Part shown: positions 18,098-27,019 of the stretch, piece by piece
Layout: every line of letters begins with the position of its first letter
Position numbering within the stretch: position 1 is the first letter of the stretch
DNA from: Gordonia otitidis NBRC 100426
GTDB taxonomy: Bacteria; Actinomycetota; Actinomycetes; Mycobacteriales; Mycobacteriaceae
NCBI RefSeq assembly: GCF_000248075.1
Contig: NZ_BAFB01000170.1
Location: forward strand, 1-64,000
Direction: 5' to 3'
Length of the DNA stretch: 64,000 nt
Made by a program: the position numbers and the translations under genes
The notes under the pieces: model-generated
Told to the model about the DNA's origin: nothing
What the model saw: only the letters and a program-made list of their open reading frames with translations
The model's database searches: none

Positions 18098-19401
18098 GCA
18101 CGGCTGGATTCGAGCTCCGCTCCGGAGCGTCGTGGCGCGATCCGTTCGACATGTATGCGCGGCTGCGACGCGACTCGCCGGTGCATCACGTGGTCGACGA
18201 CGCTCCCGACACGGGCGAGCACCCTGACGATCGCGACTACTGGGTCCTCACCCGGCACGCCGACGTCTTCGCCGCGTCGTCGGACCCGGAGACCTTCTCC
18301 TCGGCCGCGGGACTGACCGTGCTCTACGGGGAACTCGACGCGATCGGCCTCGCCGACAATCCGCCCCTGGTCATGCAGGACCCGCCGCAGCACACCGCGT
18401 TCCGGTCGCTCGTCGCGCGCGGGTTCACGCCCCGACAGGTCACCGCGATCGAGCCGCGTGTGCGTGAATTCGTCGTCGAGCGCCTCGAACGTCTGGTTGA
18501 CGACGGCCCCGCCGACATCGTCGGCGAACTCTTCAAGCCGCTGCCGAGCATGGTCGTCGCGCACTACCTCGGTGTTCCCGACGAGGACTGGACCAGGTTC
18601 GACCGCTGGACCTCAGCGATCGTCGGCACGATCACGGGACCCACCGAGCCTGCAGATGCGGCGACGGAATCCACGGCGACCACCGGCACAGCCGCTGACG
18701 CGGCTGCATCCACCGCCGCTGACGCGGCCGGGGCCACGAGTGAGCTACTCGGCTACTTCGGCGAACTCGTCGAACACCGCCGCGCCCATCCCGGCGACGA
18801 CACCGTTTCGGCACTCGTCGACGCCGGTGTGGCCGACGACCCGGCGGGCCTGGTGTCGATCCTCGCGTTTGTGTTCACGATGATCACCGGCGGCAACGAC
18901 ACGACGACGGGAATGCTCGGCGGCAGCGTCGACCTTCTGGCCACCCGCACCGACCAGCGCCGACGACTCGTCGACGACCCGACGCTGGTCACCGACGCCG
19001 TCGACGAGTTGCTGCGGCTGACCTCGCCGGTGCAGGGGCTCGCTCGCACCACCACCCGCCCGGTGACCTACACCGACACCCCGGACGGGGATGTGACCAT
19101 CCCGCAGGGCCGAAAGGTGCTGCTCTGTTATGCCGCGGCCAATCGCGACGAGACGGTGTACGGGCCGGACGCCGAGGATCTCGACGTCACGCGCCGACCG
19201 CGTCGCATCCTGACGTTCGGTCATGGCCACCACCACTGTCTCGGCGCCGCGGCCGCACGCATGCAGGCACGAGTCGCGCTGACCGAGCTTCTTGCACGAC
19301 ACCCGGAGTTCGACGTCGACTCCGACAGCATCACGTACGCGCCTGGCAACTACGTGCGACGCCCCACGTACGTGCCGTTCTACGCTGGTCGTCGGCGATG
19401 A
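18073..19401 (+). CDS. Cytochrome P450
   Basis: 442 aa from ATG 18073; in-frame ATGs at 18055 and 18085 are alternatives. The haem motif [10 protein letters not shown] provides the axial cysteine. The I-helix oxygen-activation motif appears as TGGNDTT, and the K-helix ExxR as ELLR (in [15 protein letters not shown]). The region [20 protein letters not shown] is an Ala/Thr-rich, repetitive surface insert between the F/G and I-helix regions. No ferredoxin or reductase gene is nearby, so redox partners must come from elsewhere. The substrate is unknown. The stop overlaps the tetR start (ATGA), so the pair is an operon. Confidence 0.9.
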   Translation: MSTSMSRSGTAGFELRSGASWRDPFDMYARLRRDSPVHHVVDDAPDTGEHPDDRDYWVLTRHADVFAASSDPETFSSAAGLTVLYGELDAIGLADNPPLVMQDPPQHTAFRSLVARGFTPRQVTAIEPRVREFVVERLERLVDDGPADIVGELFKPLPSMVVAHYLGVPDEDWTRFDRWTSAIVGTITGPTEPADAATESTATTGTAADAAASTAADAAGATSELLGYFGELVEHRRAHPGDDTVSALVDAGVADDPAGLVSILAFVFTMITGGNDTTTGMLGGSVDLLATRTDQRRRLVDDPTLVTDAVDELLRLTSPVQGLARTTTRPVTYTDTPDGDVTIPQGRKVLLCYAAANRDETVYGPDAEDLDVTRRPRRILTFGHGHHHCLGAAAARMQARVALTELLARHPEFDVDSDSITYAPGNYVRRPTYVPFYAGRRR

Positions 19402-19976
19402 GCGCCCCGGGTACCGACTGGCTCGCCGACGACCGGGCACGGATCGCCTCGACGCGCATCCTCGACACCGCACGCGACCTGTTCGTCGAGCACGGCGTCG
19501 GAGCCGTCACGATGCGCGACATCGCCGAGGCCGCGGGGTGTTCTCGCGCAACTCTGTACCGCCATTTTCCCGGCAAACGCGATCTGATGGCCGCCTACGT
19601 CGAACGCGAGACGCGGGCGCTGGCACGCGACGACGCGATCGCGAGCTCGGGCGCACCCGACGAACAACTCCTCGCCGCGACACAGGCCGTGCTGCACGGC
19701 GTACGCGCGAATCCGGCTCTGTCGGAATGGTTCACCGCCGACATGGCGGCGACGTCGAGTCAGCTCGCGCTGCTGTCCCCCGCCATCGAATCGGTGAGCA
19801 CCGGATTCCTACGCCGCATCACGTCCGGCGTTTCCGATGCCGACCTCGAGGCGCGGGCCGCATGGCTGGTACGCGTCATCGTGTCGCTACTCAGCGCGCC
19901 GGAACCGACCGCCGCTGCCGAGCGCGAACTGTTGACTCGTTTCGTCATTCCGACGCTGGTCACCGCGCCGATCTGA
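19398..19976 (+). CDS. TetR-family transcriptional regulator
   Basis: 192 aa. The N-terminal HTH covers about residues 14-60: [41 protein letters not shown] and RDLMAAYV. The helical C-terminal ligand domain is typical in length. The start overlaps the P450 stop by 4 bp, so it is translated with its likely target. The inverted repeat at 18061-18097 is a plausible operator. It is unlikely to control the downstream zinc transporter, which has its own Fur-family-like site. Confidence 0.88.
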   Translation: MSAPGTDWLADDRARIASTRILDTARDLFVEHGVGAVTMRDIAEAAGCSRATLYRHFPGKRDLMAAYVERETRALARDDAIASSGAPDEQLLAATQAVLHGVRANPALSEWFTADMAATSSQLALLSPAIESVSTGFLRRITSGVSDADLEARAAWLVRVIVSLLSAPEPTAAAERELLTRFVIPTLVTAPI

Positions 19977-20020
19977 CCCCGGAGCGCGTTCGGTCGCGTC
20001 GTCGCCTACACTTCTTTCGG

Positions 20021-20035
20021 TAACGATTGTCATTA
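20021..20035. promoter_or_regulatory. Zur/Fur-family-like operator before the metal ABC operon
   Basis: TAACGATTGTCATTA reads as a 7-1-7 inverted repeat with 5 of 7 symmetric positions. It is notably AT-rich for this GC-rich context and resembles Fur-family boxes. It lies 22 nt before the substrate-binding protein ATG (20057). Zinc repression by Zur is the expected control of such operons. Confidence 0.45.
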
Positions 20036-20056
20036 GCAGAAGCGGGTAGGCGAACG

Positions 20057-20974
20057 ATGAAACGAGCTGTCCTGGCACTGACCACAGCCCTTGCGGTCGG
20101 CGGAGCACTCACACTTGCCGGATGTTCGAGCAGCGACTCGGGCAGTTCGGACGGCAGGCCGACGGTGGTCACCTCGACGAATGTGTGGGGCGCTGTCGCC
20201 TCGGCGGTCGCGGGTGACAAGGCGTCGGTGACCGTGCTGTTCAACGACCCGACCGGCGACCCGCATGAGTTCGAGCCGTCGGCGGCCGACTCGGCGAAGG
20301 TGGTCGACGCCGACGTCGTGCTGATGAACGGCGGCCACTACGACGAGTACATGGAGAAGGCCTCGCAGAACGCCAAGGGCGCGGTCGTCAACGCGTTCGA
20401 CACCATGACGAGCAACCACGAGAACACGGTTCCCGAGGCACACGGCGAGACCAACGAGCACGTCTTCTACAACCTGCCCGTCGTCGGCCAGGTGGCCACC
20501 CAGCTCGCAGACGACCTGGCGAAGAAGGACGAGGCAAACGCGACCACCTATCGCGACAACGCCAAGGCGTTCAACCAGGAGATCGACGGACTGCGCGGCT
20601 CGCTCGCCGAGATCAAGAAGACCCACGACGGGACGAAGGTCGCGCAGACCGAACCGCTCGCCGCGTACCTGCTGACCGAGGCGGGCCTCGACGACGTCGC
20701 GCCCGAGGGCTTCACCGCGGCCGTCGAAGAAGGTCAGTCACCTTCTGCGGCCGACCGCGCCGCGATGGAGGACCTGCTCCGCGATCGGACCGTCAAGGTG
20801 TTCGTCTACAACACGCAGGCCGTCGACTCGGTGACCGAAGCGTTGCTGTCGATCGCGAAGTCTGCCAACGTTCCTGTTGTGGAGTTCACCGAGACCCTGC
20901 CCGAGGGTCAGCACAGTTACACCGACTGGCAGCAGAAGCAGATCACCGCACTAGCGTCGGCACTCTCCGCGTGA
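20057..20974 (+). CDS. Metal (zinc-type) ABC transporter substrate-binding lipoprotein
   Basis: 305 aa from ATG 20057. A lipoprotein signal ends at LTLAGC with the lipidated cysteine at residue 23. The cluster A-I (ZnuA/TroA-like) fold is evident: STNVWGAVASAVAGDKASV, DPTGDPHEFEPSAADSAKVVDADVV split by normal spacing, NGGHYDEYM, and a His-bearing loop NHENTVPEAHGETNEHVFYN. The C-terminal lobe contains FVYNTQAVDS and VPVVEFTETLP. It lacks the long His/Asp-rich loop of E. coli ZnuA. The first gene of a three-gene operon, it overlaps the ATPase gene by 4 bp. Zinc is favoured over manganese, by inference. Confidence 0.88.
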   Translation: MKRAVLALTTALAVGGALTLAGCSSSDSGSSDGRPTVVTSTNVWGAVASAVAGDKASVTVLFNDPTGDPHEFEPSAADSAKVVDADVVLMNGGHYDEYMEKASQNAKGAVVNAFDTMTSNHENTVPEAHGETNEHVFYNLPVVGQVATQLADDLAKKDEANATTYRDNAKAFNQEIDGLRGSLAEIKKTHDGTKVAQTEPLAAYLLTEAGLDDVAPEGFTAAVEEGQSPSAADRAAMEDLLRDRTVKVFVYNTQAVDSVTEALLSIAKSANVPVVEFTETLPEGQHSYTDWQQKQITALASALSA

Positions 20975-21834
20975 GCGACGACGCACCGTCGGCCCACCGC
21001 GACAGCGTGAACGGCCGAGCCCGCAGCGGGGCGGCCGAGCGCGAGGCCACGCCCGTCGCATCGTTCCGGCACGCTCGGCTCGCCTTCGGCAACCGGGTGC
21101 TCTGGGACGACCTCGATCTCGACATCATGCCCGGGGAATTCGTTGCCGTACTCGGCCCCAACGGCTCGGGGAAGACCTCGTTCCTACGAACGCTGCTCCA
21201 TCAGTACGAACTCAACGAGGGCACGCTCACGGTCACCGACCGCGTCGGCTACATCCCTCAGCAGCACGCCGACGACGCCGACTCGATGGCCATCCGCGGA
21301 CGGGACCTCGTCGGATTCGGCGTCGACGGCGCGCGGTGGGGTCTGGGTCTGCGCGGCCGACGGGCGCGCAAGGCAAAGGTCGACGCCGCGCTCGCCGAGG
21401 TCGACGCAACCGCATACGCCGACGCCCCGGTCGGGCTGCTCTCCGGTGGCGAACAGCAGCGGTTACGCGTGGCGCAGGCGCTGACCACCGATCCCGAGCT
21501 GCTGCTCTGCGACGAACCGCTGGCCAGTCTCGATCCGGCGAATCAGGAGCGGGTCGTCGAACTCATCGACAAGCGCCGCCGGGAAGCCGACACCGCGGTC
21601 GTGTTCGTGACCCACGAGATCAACCCGGTGCTGCCCTACGTCGACCGCGTGCTCTATCTCGTCGGAGGTAGGTTCCGCATCGGCACGACGGAGGAAGTGA
21701 TGAACACCGAGACGCTGTCTGAGCTTTACGGCAGCGACGTCGAGGTACTACGGGTCAACGGCAGGCTGCTCGTCGTCGGCGGCGAAGAGGATGCGCACCA
21801 CTGCACAGCGCCAGAAGGACTTCCGGCCACATGA
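20971..21834 (+). CDS. Metal ABC transporter ATP-binding protein
   Basis: 287 aa, GTG start overlapping the upstream stop. All ABC signatures are present: Walker A GPNGSGKTSF, Q-loop YIPQQH, signature LLSGGEQQRLRVAQAL, Walker B LLLCDEPLASLD and H-loop VFVTHEINP. An N-terminal ~30-residue polar extension precedes the domain. It energises uptake with the 305-aa binding lipoprotein and the ABC-3 permease. Confidence 0.93.
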   Translation: MSDDAPSAHRDSVNGRARSGAAEREATPVASFRHARLAFGNRVLWDDLDLDIMPGEFVAVLGPNGSGKTSFLRTLLHQYELNEGTLTVTDRVGYIPQQHADDADSMAIRGRDLVGFGVDGARWGLGLRGRRARKAKVDAALAEVDATAYADAPVGLLSGGEQQRLRVAQALTTDPELLLCDEPLASLDPANQERVVELIDKRRREADTAVVFVTHEINPVLPYVDRVLYLVGGRFRIGTTEEVMNTETLSELYGSDVEVLRVNGRLLVVGGEEDAHHCTAPEGLPAT

Positions 21835-22757
21835 CAATCGGTTCCGTCGCCCCGGATCTCGCCACGAGCCAGACCGCGGTTGCCGCAGATGTGCGCTGGA
21901 GTGATTTCTGGAACTTCTCCGTCACTGCCGATCTGCTCCACTACGACTTCGTCCTGCAGGCCATGCTGGCACTTGCCCTGCTCGGGCTGCTCGGAGGCGT
22001 CCTCGCCCCGCTGATCGTGGTACGTCAGATGTCGTTCGCGGTACACGGCGCCAGCGAGTTGTCGGTGACCGGTGCCGCCGCGGCACTGCTCGCGGGTATC
22101 AGTGTCAACGTCGGCGGGATCATCGGCGCCGTCGTGGCCGCCGGAGTGTTCGGGTATCTGGGAAACAAAGCGCGCGAACGTGATTCGGTCATCGGCGTGG
22201 TGCTGGCGTTCGGACTGGGACTCGGTGTGCTGTTCCTCGCGCTGTATGGACGCATCGGCACCGGGTTCGCCTTGCTCACCGGTCAGGTCGTCAGCGTCGG
22301 CGTGCAGGGTCTGACCGCCATCGCGATCACCACCGTCGTCGTCCTCGGGGTGCTGGCGCTGATCTATCGGCCGCTGCTCTTCGCATCACTGGATCCGCGG
22401 GTGGCGGAGGCCAACGGCGTGCCGATGCGCGCGTTGTCGGTGATCTTCGCGATCCTGATGGGTCTCGCGTGCGCGCAGGGCGTGCAGATCATCGGCGCGC
22501 TGCTGGTGATGTCGCTGATGATCACCCCGGGCGCCGCCGCCGCGCGGTTGACCGCCAATCCCACACTGATGATGGTGCTTTCGGTGATCTTCGCCGAGAT
22601 CGCCGCCGTCGGCGGACTGATTCTGTCGTTGGCGCCCAAACTGCCGGTGTCGGTGTTCGTGACGACCATCTCGTTCATCATCTACGTCATCTGCCGACAG
22701 ATCGGCGCGCGGCGCGAGCACACCACGCGCCGCATCATCGACGCGGTGTCTGCGTAG
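21831..22757 (+). CDS. Metal ABC transporter permease, ABC-3 (ZnuB/MntB) family
   Basis: 308 aa with about eight hydrophobic segments (e.g. FVLQAMLALALLGLLGGVLA, VGGIIGAVVAAGVFGYL, VILGLALVLALIY-type helices, VFVTTISFIIYVICRQI). The FAVHGASELSVTGAAAALLAG and ALLVMSLMITPGAAAARLT segments are characteristic of the family. The start overlaps the ATPase stop by 4 bp (ATGA), so all three subunits are translationally coupled. The gene is followed by repeats rather than another gene. Confidence 0.92.
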   Translation: MTIGSVAPDLATSQTAVAADVRWSDFWNFSVTADLLHYDFVLQAMLALALLGLLGGVLAPLIVVRQMSFAVHGASELSVTGAAAALLAGISVNVGGIIGAVVAAGVFGYLGNKARERDSVIGVVLAFGLGLGVLFLALYGRIGTGFALLTGQVVSVGVQGLTAIAITTVVVLGVLALIYRPLLFASLDPRVAEANGVPMRALSVIFAILMGLACAQGVQIIGALLVMSLMITPGAAAARLTANPTLMMVLSVIFAEIAAVGGLILSLAPKLPVSVFVTTISFIIYVICRQIGARREHTTRRIIDAVSA

Positions 22758-22829
22758 AGCGCGGGTTCGGTTCTTTCCCCTGGTTTCTGGTTTTCTGGCG
22801 GTTCGGTCGGGCTGGCTGGCTGGCTAGCT

Positions 22830-22874
22830 GAAAGTAGGGGAAGGGTTGCGGGCTTGGTCCTTCCCCTGGTTTTC
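22830..22874. terminator. Repeat-derived hairpin downstream of the zinc ABC operon
   Basis: GAAAGTAGGGGAAGG (22830-22844) pairs imperfectly with the inverted copy CCTTCCCCTGGTTTTC (22859-22874) across a 14-nt loop. The position about 75 nt after the permease stop suits transcript termination on either strand. Confidence 0.4.
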
Positions 22875-22977
22875 GACGCTTCCGCGCGAAAAAACCCGCG
22901 GAAAGGGACGGAACTAGCGGAGGGATCGTTTCCCCTAGTTCTGCACCCGCGACCGGTCTTCGACGATGCGCAGGCCG

Positions 22978-23019
22978 AAAGTAGGGGAAGGGCTGCGGGC
23001 CCGGTCCTTCCCCTACTTT
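22978..23019. terminator. Perfect 14-bp repeat-derived hairpin
   Basis: AAAGTAGGGGAAGG (22978-22991) and CCTTCCCCTACTTT (23006-23019) are exact reverse complements around a 14-nt loop. It is the strongest hairpin in the repeat region and could stop transcription from either side. Confidence 0.45.
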
Positions 23020-23349
23020 TCGTCTCTTCCCCGCGAAAAAACCCGCGGAACGGCACGGAAATAGCGGAAGGATCGTTTCCCCTACTTTCTGCACCGCCCC
23101 GGAGGCGCGTCCCTCAGCTCCAGCAACCGGGCCTCGGTGTCGGCGAGGCCGCACCCAGACCGATCACGCGCACGCCGGAATCACGCGGAAGAGTCTCGGA
23201 GGAGCCACAGCCCAAGCCTCCCCCTAGTTTTCGACGTTGCTCGCGGGCTGAAACCCGCGGAAGAGCCGCCGCCCAAGCCCTTCCCCTACTTTCCGACCCT
23301 TCCCCGCGAAAAAACCCGTTGAAAGGCACGGAACTAGCGGAAAGATCGT

Positions 23350-23530
23350 TTCCCCTAGTTTCTGCGTCGGCTCAGAGCCTTCCCCTAGTTCCTGCACCAC
23401 CCCGCAGCCTTTCCCCTAGTTTCTGCGTCGGCCCGGAGCCTTCCCCTAGTTTCTGCGTCGCCCCAGAGCCTTCCCCTAGTTTCTGCACCGCCCCGCAGCC
23501 TTCCCCTAGTTTCTGCACCACCCGGAGCCC
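23350..23530. repeat. Six-unit 30-bp tandem repeat
   Basis: TTCCCCTAGT begins at 23350, 23380, 23411, 23441, 23471 and 23501, a 30-31 bp period. About 16 bases (TTCCCCTAGTTTCTGC) are nearly fixed and about 14 (variants of GTCGGCCCGGAGCC) vary slightly. The variable parts are similar to one another, unlike CRISPR spacers. Confidence 0.85.
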
Positions 23531-23584
23531 TCCCCCGCCTTAGCCCCGACCATGCCGACTGAGCCGGGCGGCCGCCGCGCCCGG

Positions 23585-24124
23585 TCACTCCTCCGGGCCG
23601 CCCGGGTTGCAGCGCGTGGCGATCATCGTCGAATCGTCGACGACGGGACGTCGGGGTTCGATGTTCCAGCTCGGTTTGTTCGGCTCGACGGCCCGCGCGA
23701 AATCCCAGTGGCACACGAACTGCGCCTTCATGCCCGGAGTATCGGCGTCGGGGGCCAGCGCGAGCACCTCGCGCCAGGCGACGTCGGCACCGTCGTCGGC
23801 GATGCTCGCCCGTCCGTTGGGCGTCGGATAGATCTGCAGGCTCGGTCCCACCGCGGTGTCGACCCACCCGACGTGGTCGATGTAGGGCGGCGGATGCGCC
23901 GGGTCGAGCACCGGTGCCGCGCCGGACGCGCCCGCTGAAACAGAACTCGACGGGGAAACAGAACTCGACGGCGACACAGAACTCGACGAGGCGGCGGAGG
24001 CAACACTCGACTCGCCGGCAATCGCGTCCGACGGTGATCCGCCCCCGCAGCCCACGAGCACCACCGGGAAGAACGCCACGATCGCCGACATCGTCCCGAC
24101 CCGCCTCGCGCGCATTCTTCTCAT
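23585..24124 (-). CDS. DUF2599-domain lipoprotein
   Basis: 179 aa from ATG 24124 (MRRMRARRVGTMSAIVAFF). A lipoprotein signal ends in VVLVGC. A Ser/Val/Pro linker with repeated SSSVSP units (encoded by a 15-bp repeat near 23938-23985) leads to the DUF2599 domain: YIDHVGWVDTAVGPSLQIYP, WREVLALAPDADTPGMKAQF and CHWDFARAVEPNKPSWNIEP, ending with a conserved CNPGG. Function is unknown; the family occurs as secreted or lipid-anchored proteins in mycolata. It is divergent from the GH5-like lipoprotein gene with 35 bp between starts. Confidence 0.78.
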   Translation of the reverse strand: MRRMRARRVGTMSAIVAFFPVVLVGCGGGSPSDAIAGESSVASAASSSSVSPSSSVSPSSSVSAGASGAAPVLDPAHPPPYIDHVGWVDTAVGPSLQIYPTPNGRASIADDGADVAWREVLALAPDADTPGMKAQFVCHWDFARAVEPNKPSWNIEPRRPVVDDSTMIATRCNPGGPEE

Positions 24125-24159
24125 CACCCCGACCGTAGTCGGCGAGTAGGGTTCGATCC

Positions 24160-25287
24160 GTGACTCTCCGGCGAGCGCTGCGACTCTTGGTGGTGTTCGC
24201 ACTGGTCATCGTCGCCTCGGCATGCAGTCAGCCGGACCCGACACCGCTGCCCGAGGATTCCGAACCGGTACCGTCGGCCAACCACGACTTCTCCGGTCGG
24301 GTGTCGACCACCGATACCGGGCTCATGCTCGACGGCCGCACCTGGTTCCCCGCGGGTTTCAACAGTTACCAACTCGGCACCGACTGGGCACTCAACGCCG
24401 GCTGCGGGGCGCAGGTCGACCTCGACGAGTACTTCGCCAAACTCCCGCCGCGAGCCCTCACGCGTTTCAATCTGTTCTCGGCGTTCCTCGTCGACAAGGT
24501 CGGCAAGAACAACTACTCACGTCTCGACGCCATCTTCGCCGCGGCCAAGCGGCACAACCAGATGATCCTGCCGGTGCTGACCGGCAGTTCCGGCGCCTGC
24601 GAGGACGAGAAGTTCAAGGAGCGCTCGTGGTACCAGAACGGTTGGCAGAAGACCGAGATCGCGGCGGGGATGACCTTCGCCGACTGGCTGAGCACCGCTG
24701 TCGCGCGCTGGCATGACGAACCGACGCTCGCCGGGTGGGAACCCGTCGGAGAGCCCGAGGCGAGCAATTGCGGACCGACCGGATGCGCATGGCAGACCCG
24801 GACGTGCCCGCCCAACGGGGCGGCAGTACTGCGAGCATTCTTCGACGACGTCGGCGCCCGGATTCGCGCGATCGACGACCGTCACCCGATATTCGCCGGC
24901 TTCGTCGGCGGCGATCAATGCGGGCTGACCGGAAGCGAGTACGCACGCGTCGCCGCCTCCCCAGGTCTCGACGTTCTCGACTATCACGACTACAGCGCGG
25001 GCGGTGCCGTCGCGCCGGGCGGCAGCGATCTTCCGGCCCGGCTGGCGCAGGCGCGCCACCTCGACAAACCCCTCGTGGTCAACGAGGTCGGCATCGACGC
25101 CGGATCGTGTCTGCCTCTCGACACCCGGGCCAAGCAGTTCGGCACCCTGTACGAGACCTATCGGTCGGCCGGGGTCGCCGGGGCACTGCTGTGGGCATTC
25201 GTACCCGACCCACGCCCAGCCGAGTGCACCTTCGACATCGGCTTCGACGACCCGGCCTGGCAGGTCGTCGAACGCGAGATCTCCTGA
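24160..25287 (+). CDS. Cellulase/mannanase-like (GH5-type) glycoside hydrolase lipoprotein
   Basis: 375 aa, GTG start. The lipoprotein signal ALVIVASAC places the lipid anchor at Cys22. The TIM-barrel shape is clear: LDGRTWFPAGFNSYQL, LTRFNLFSAFLVDK, ILPVLTGSSGACED, LAGWEPVGEPEASN, LDVLDYHDYSAGG and KPLVVNEVG. In clan A terms the acid/base would be Glu198 (GEP) and the nucleophile Glu309 (NEVG). It is expected outside the membrane. Next to a BcsA/BcsB-like synthase operon it may play the role that the BcsZ cellulase plays in Gram-negative cellulose loci; the actual glycan is unknown. Confidence 0.78.
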   Translation: MTLRRALRLLVVFALVIVASACSQPDPTPLPEDSEPVPSANHDFSGRVSTTDTGLMLDGRTWFPAGFNSYQLGTDWALNAGCGAQVDLDEYFAKLPPRALTRFNLFSAFLVDKVGKNNYSRLDAIFAAAKRHNQMILPVLTGSSGACEDEKFKERSWYQNGWQKTEIAAGMTFADWLSTAVARWHDEPTLAGWEPVGEPEASNCGPTGCAWQTRTCPPNGAAVLRAFFDDVGARIRAIDDRHPIFAGFVGGDQCGLTGSEYARVAASPGLDVLDYHDYSAGGAVAPGGSDLPARLAQARHLDKPLVVNEVGIDAGSCLPLDTRAKQFGTLYETYRSAGVAGALLWAFVPDPRPAECTFDIGFDDPAWQVVEREIS

Positions 25288-25342
25288 GCCACAGCCGCTC
25301 CGACGCAGCCACGCCCGTGCGAATGCTGCGAGCGATGAACCG

Positions 25343-27019
25343 TCACGACGCCGACGGATTCACCTCGTATACACGCCAGATCGGCATGTTGGCGCCCTGA
25401 TTGCGCGCCTCGAGCACCAACGTCGACACCTGGCCACCGTTCTCGTAGAGAGTGGGATAGCGAATGTTGAGGGCATCCGACGACCCGCGGCCCGAGCGCG
25501 GCACGGCGAGCAGGAACCGCACGCCGAACCTGGCCGGGTCGTTGAGGATTCGGTCGAAGTCCTGATCCGACGGGATGACGAACTGCTTGGGATGTCGCGA
25601 CTGGACGATGACCGCGAATCCGTACACGGTGTCGGCCAACACACTGCCATCCGGGAGATGGAGCGAGTCGAGGTACTGTGCGAGGGCTCGCTCGGTGGAG
25701 AACGACCTCAGCACCCGCGCCTCGTCGAGGTGTCGTTTCTCCGTCGAATCCGGGGTCGGCGCAACGACTGATCGATACGCGAACTCCTGCGGTGCGTACT
25801 TCGCTGACGTCATGCCCGCCGCAGTGACCGGCAGCCCGACCGCGAATGCGAGTACCGCGACGGTGCCGATCACGCCGTAGCGCCACCCCCTCCCGGCCCG
25901 CGAATCGACCTGCGGCAGTGCGGCGCGCGGACCGAGTCGCAGGTAGGGCTCGACGCGCCGCGCAGGCGTGGCGAGCAACGCCGTCACCGCGGCCAGCAGG
26001 ATGACGGTCATGTAGAAGCGCAGGAAGCCGAACGTCGTTCCGCGCACATAGCTGTACACCTGGAAAGCGATCACCGCGCCGATGATCAACACGGGAACCA
26101 CGAGCGGATACAGCCGATGACGGCGGATACGGACCCACGCCACGAGCACGAACAACACAACATACAGCGGCGCGAGGATGAGCAGCTCCGTGATCGCGAA
26201 GCGCAGCGAGTCGATACCCGTGTCGCTGCCGGTGCCGCCGGACTGGTCGATGATCGCGGTGTTGCCGTACTGAGAGGTGAACTGCGCGAACGCCTGACCG
26301 GTGATCAGCCAACTCGTCACCGCCCAGACGATGAACGCGAGGAGACTCGGTGAGGCGACGAGCACGACATCGAGGAGAGCGCGCTGCACGCGGAGTCGGC
26401 GACCGAATGCCTTGTCGGAGCGTCGATAGGTCACGAAGGCGACGAAGCAGCCTGCAACGAAGGCGGCCACGGCACCGTCGTACCTCGTGAGGTAGGCGAG
26501 TCCCAAAGCGATTCCCGCAACGATCAATTCGTGAACGTCGTCGGTGTCGACCCATCGGATGAGTCGACGGACCGCCCACGCGAGGAAGAAGATGTACGGG
26601 GCCTCACTCATCCCGTTGGCGGCGTAGAGCACGATCATCGGGTTGAGAGCGAACACCAGGGTCACGACGATCGCCATGGTCCTCGGCAGCGCACGGTCAC
26701 GCGCGATGCCCGACACCTGCACTACGGCGCCCGCCATGAACGCCGACGACATGATCGCGGCCGACAACGCGTCGGTGGTCATCTGCGGCCACCACACCGA
26801 CAGTGCGGTGAGCGGCAGCTGTACCAGCGCAGTCAGCGGCGTGAAGATGAAGCCGATGGCAGCGAGGTGGGGATCCCGACTGAACAGCACGCTCTGCGCC
26901 GCCTGGACCCGCGACAGCGAATCACCGAAGTAGACGTGCAGGCCCGCAGCCAGATACACACCGAACGCCAGATAAGCCAGCCACACCACCAGCCACAGAG
27001 CGACCGACCGGCGAGTCAT
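25343..27019 (-). CDS. GT-C type membrane glycosyltransferase (GT39/ArnT-like)
   Basis: 558 aa with about ten membrane segments (e.g. VALWLVVWLAYLAFGVYLA, TMAIVVTLVFALNPMIVLYA, LIVAGIALGLAYLTRYDGAVA, LYVVLFVLVAWVRI). The first extracytoplasmic loop has the acidic HVYFGDSLSRVQAA typical of GT-C enzymes using polyprenyl-phosphate sugars. A soluble C-terminal domain of about 150 residues follows. Its start overlaps the end of the GT2 synthase gene by 4 bp, making it the last gene of the polysaccharide operon. Mannosyl or another polyprenyl-linked sugar transfer is inferred. Confidence 0.7.
   Translation of the reverse strand: MTRRSVALWLVVWLAYLAFGVYLAAGLHVYFGDSLSRVQAAQSVLFSRDPHLAAIGFIFTPLTALVQLPLTALSVWWPQMTTDALSAAIMSSAFMAGAVVQVSGIARDRALPRTMAIVVTLVFALNPMIVLYAANGMSEAPYIFFLAWAVRRLIRWVDTDDVHELIVAGIALGLAYLTRYDGAVAAFVAGCFVAFVTYRRSDKAFGRRLRVQRALLDVVLVASPSLLAFIVWAVTSWLITGQAFAQFTSQYGNTAIIDQSGGTGSDTGIDSLRFAITELLILAPLYVVLFVLVAWVRIRRHRLYPLVVPVLIIGAVIAFQVYSYVRGTTFGFLRFYMTVILLAAVTALLATPARRVEPYLRLGPRAALPQVDSRAGRGWRYGVIGTVAVLAFAVGLPVTAAGMTSAKYAPQEFAYRSVVAPTPDSTEKRHLDEARVLRSFSTERALAQYLDSLHLPDGSVLADTVYGFAVIVQSRHPKQFVIPSDQDFDRILNDPARFGVRFLLAVPRSGRGSSDALNIRYPTLYENGGQVSTLVLEARNQGANMPIWRVYEVNPSAS

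Larger units (their letters stand above)
22758..23530. repeat. Non-coding intergenic repeat region built on TTCCCCTAGTTTC
   Basis: About 770 bp between two convergent genes. Three copies of a ~62-bp module start near 22885, 23031 and 23304. Each opens GCGAAAAAACCCG, contains CACGGAACTAGCGGA or a variant, and ends GATCGTTTCCCCTAGTT. The core TTCCCCTA(G/C)TTTC recurs about a dozen times directly and twice inverted, forming hairpins. ORFs on both strands here are low complexity and follow the repeat, so I do not call a gene. It may act as a two-way terminator between the zinc operon and the DUF2599 gene. Confidence 0.8.

Noticed and set aside
23350-23530. Possible CRISPR array
   Set aside because: Units are contiguous at 30 bp and the variable part between cores is itself repetitive. 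There are no unique spacers and no cas genes.
22854-23543. 229-aa plus-strand ORF (and minus-strand ORFs) across the repeat region
   Set aside because: The protein merely reads the 30-bp repeats (PSPSFC units); both strands are open because the unit length is a multiple of 3. No ribosome binding site or family resemblance.
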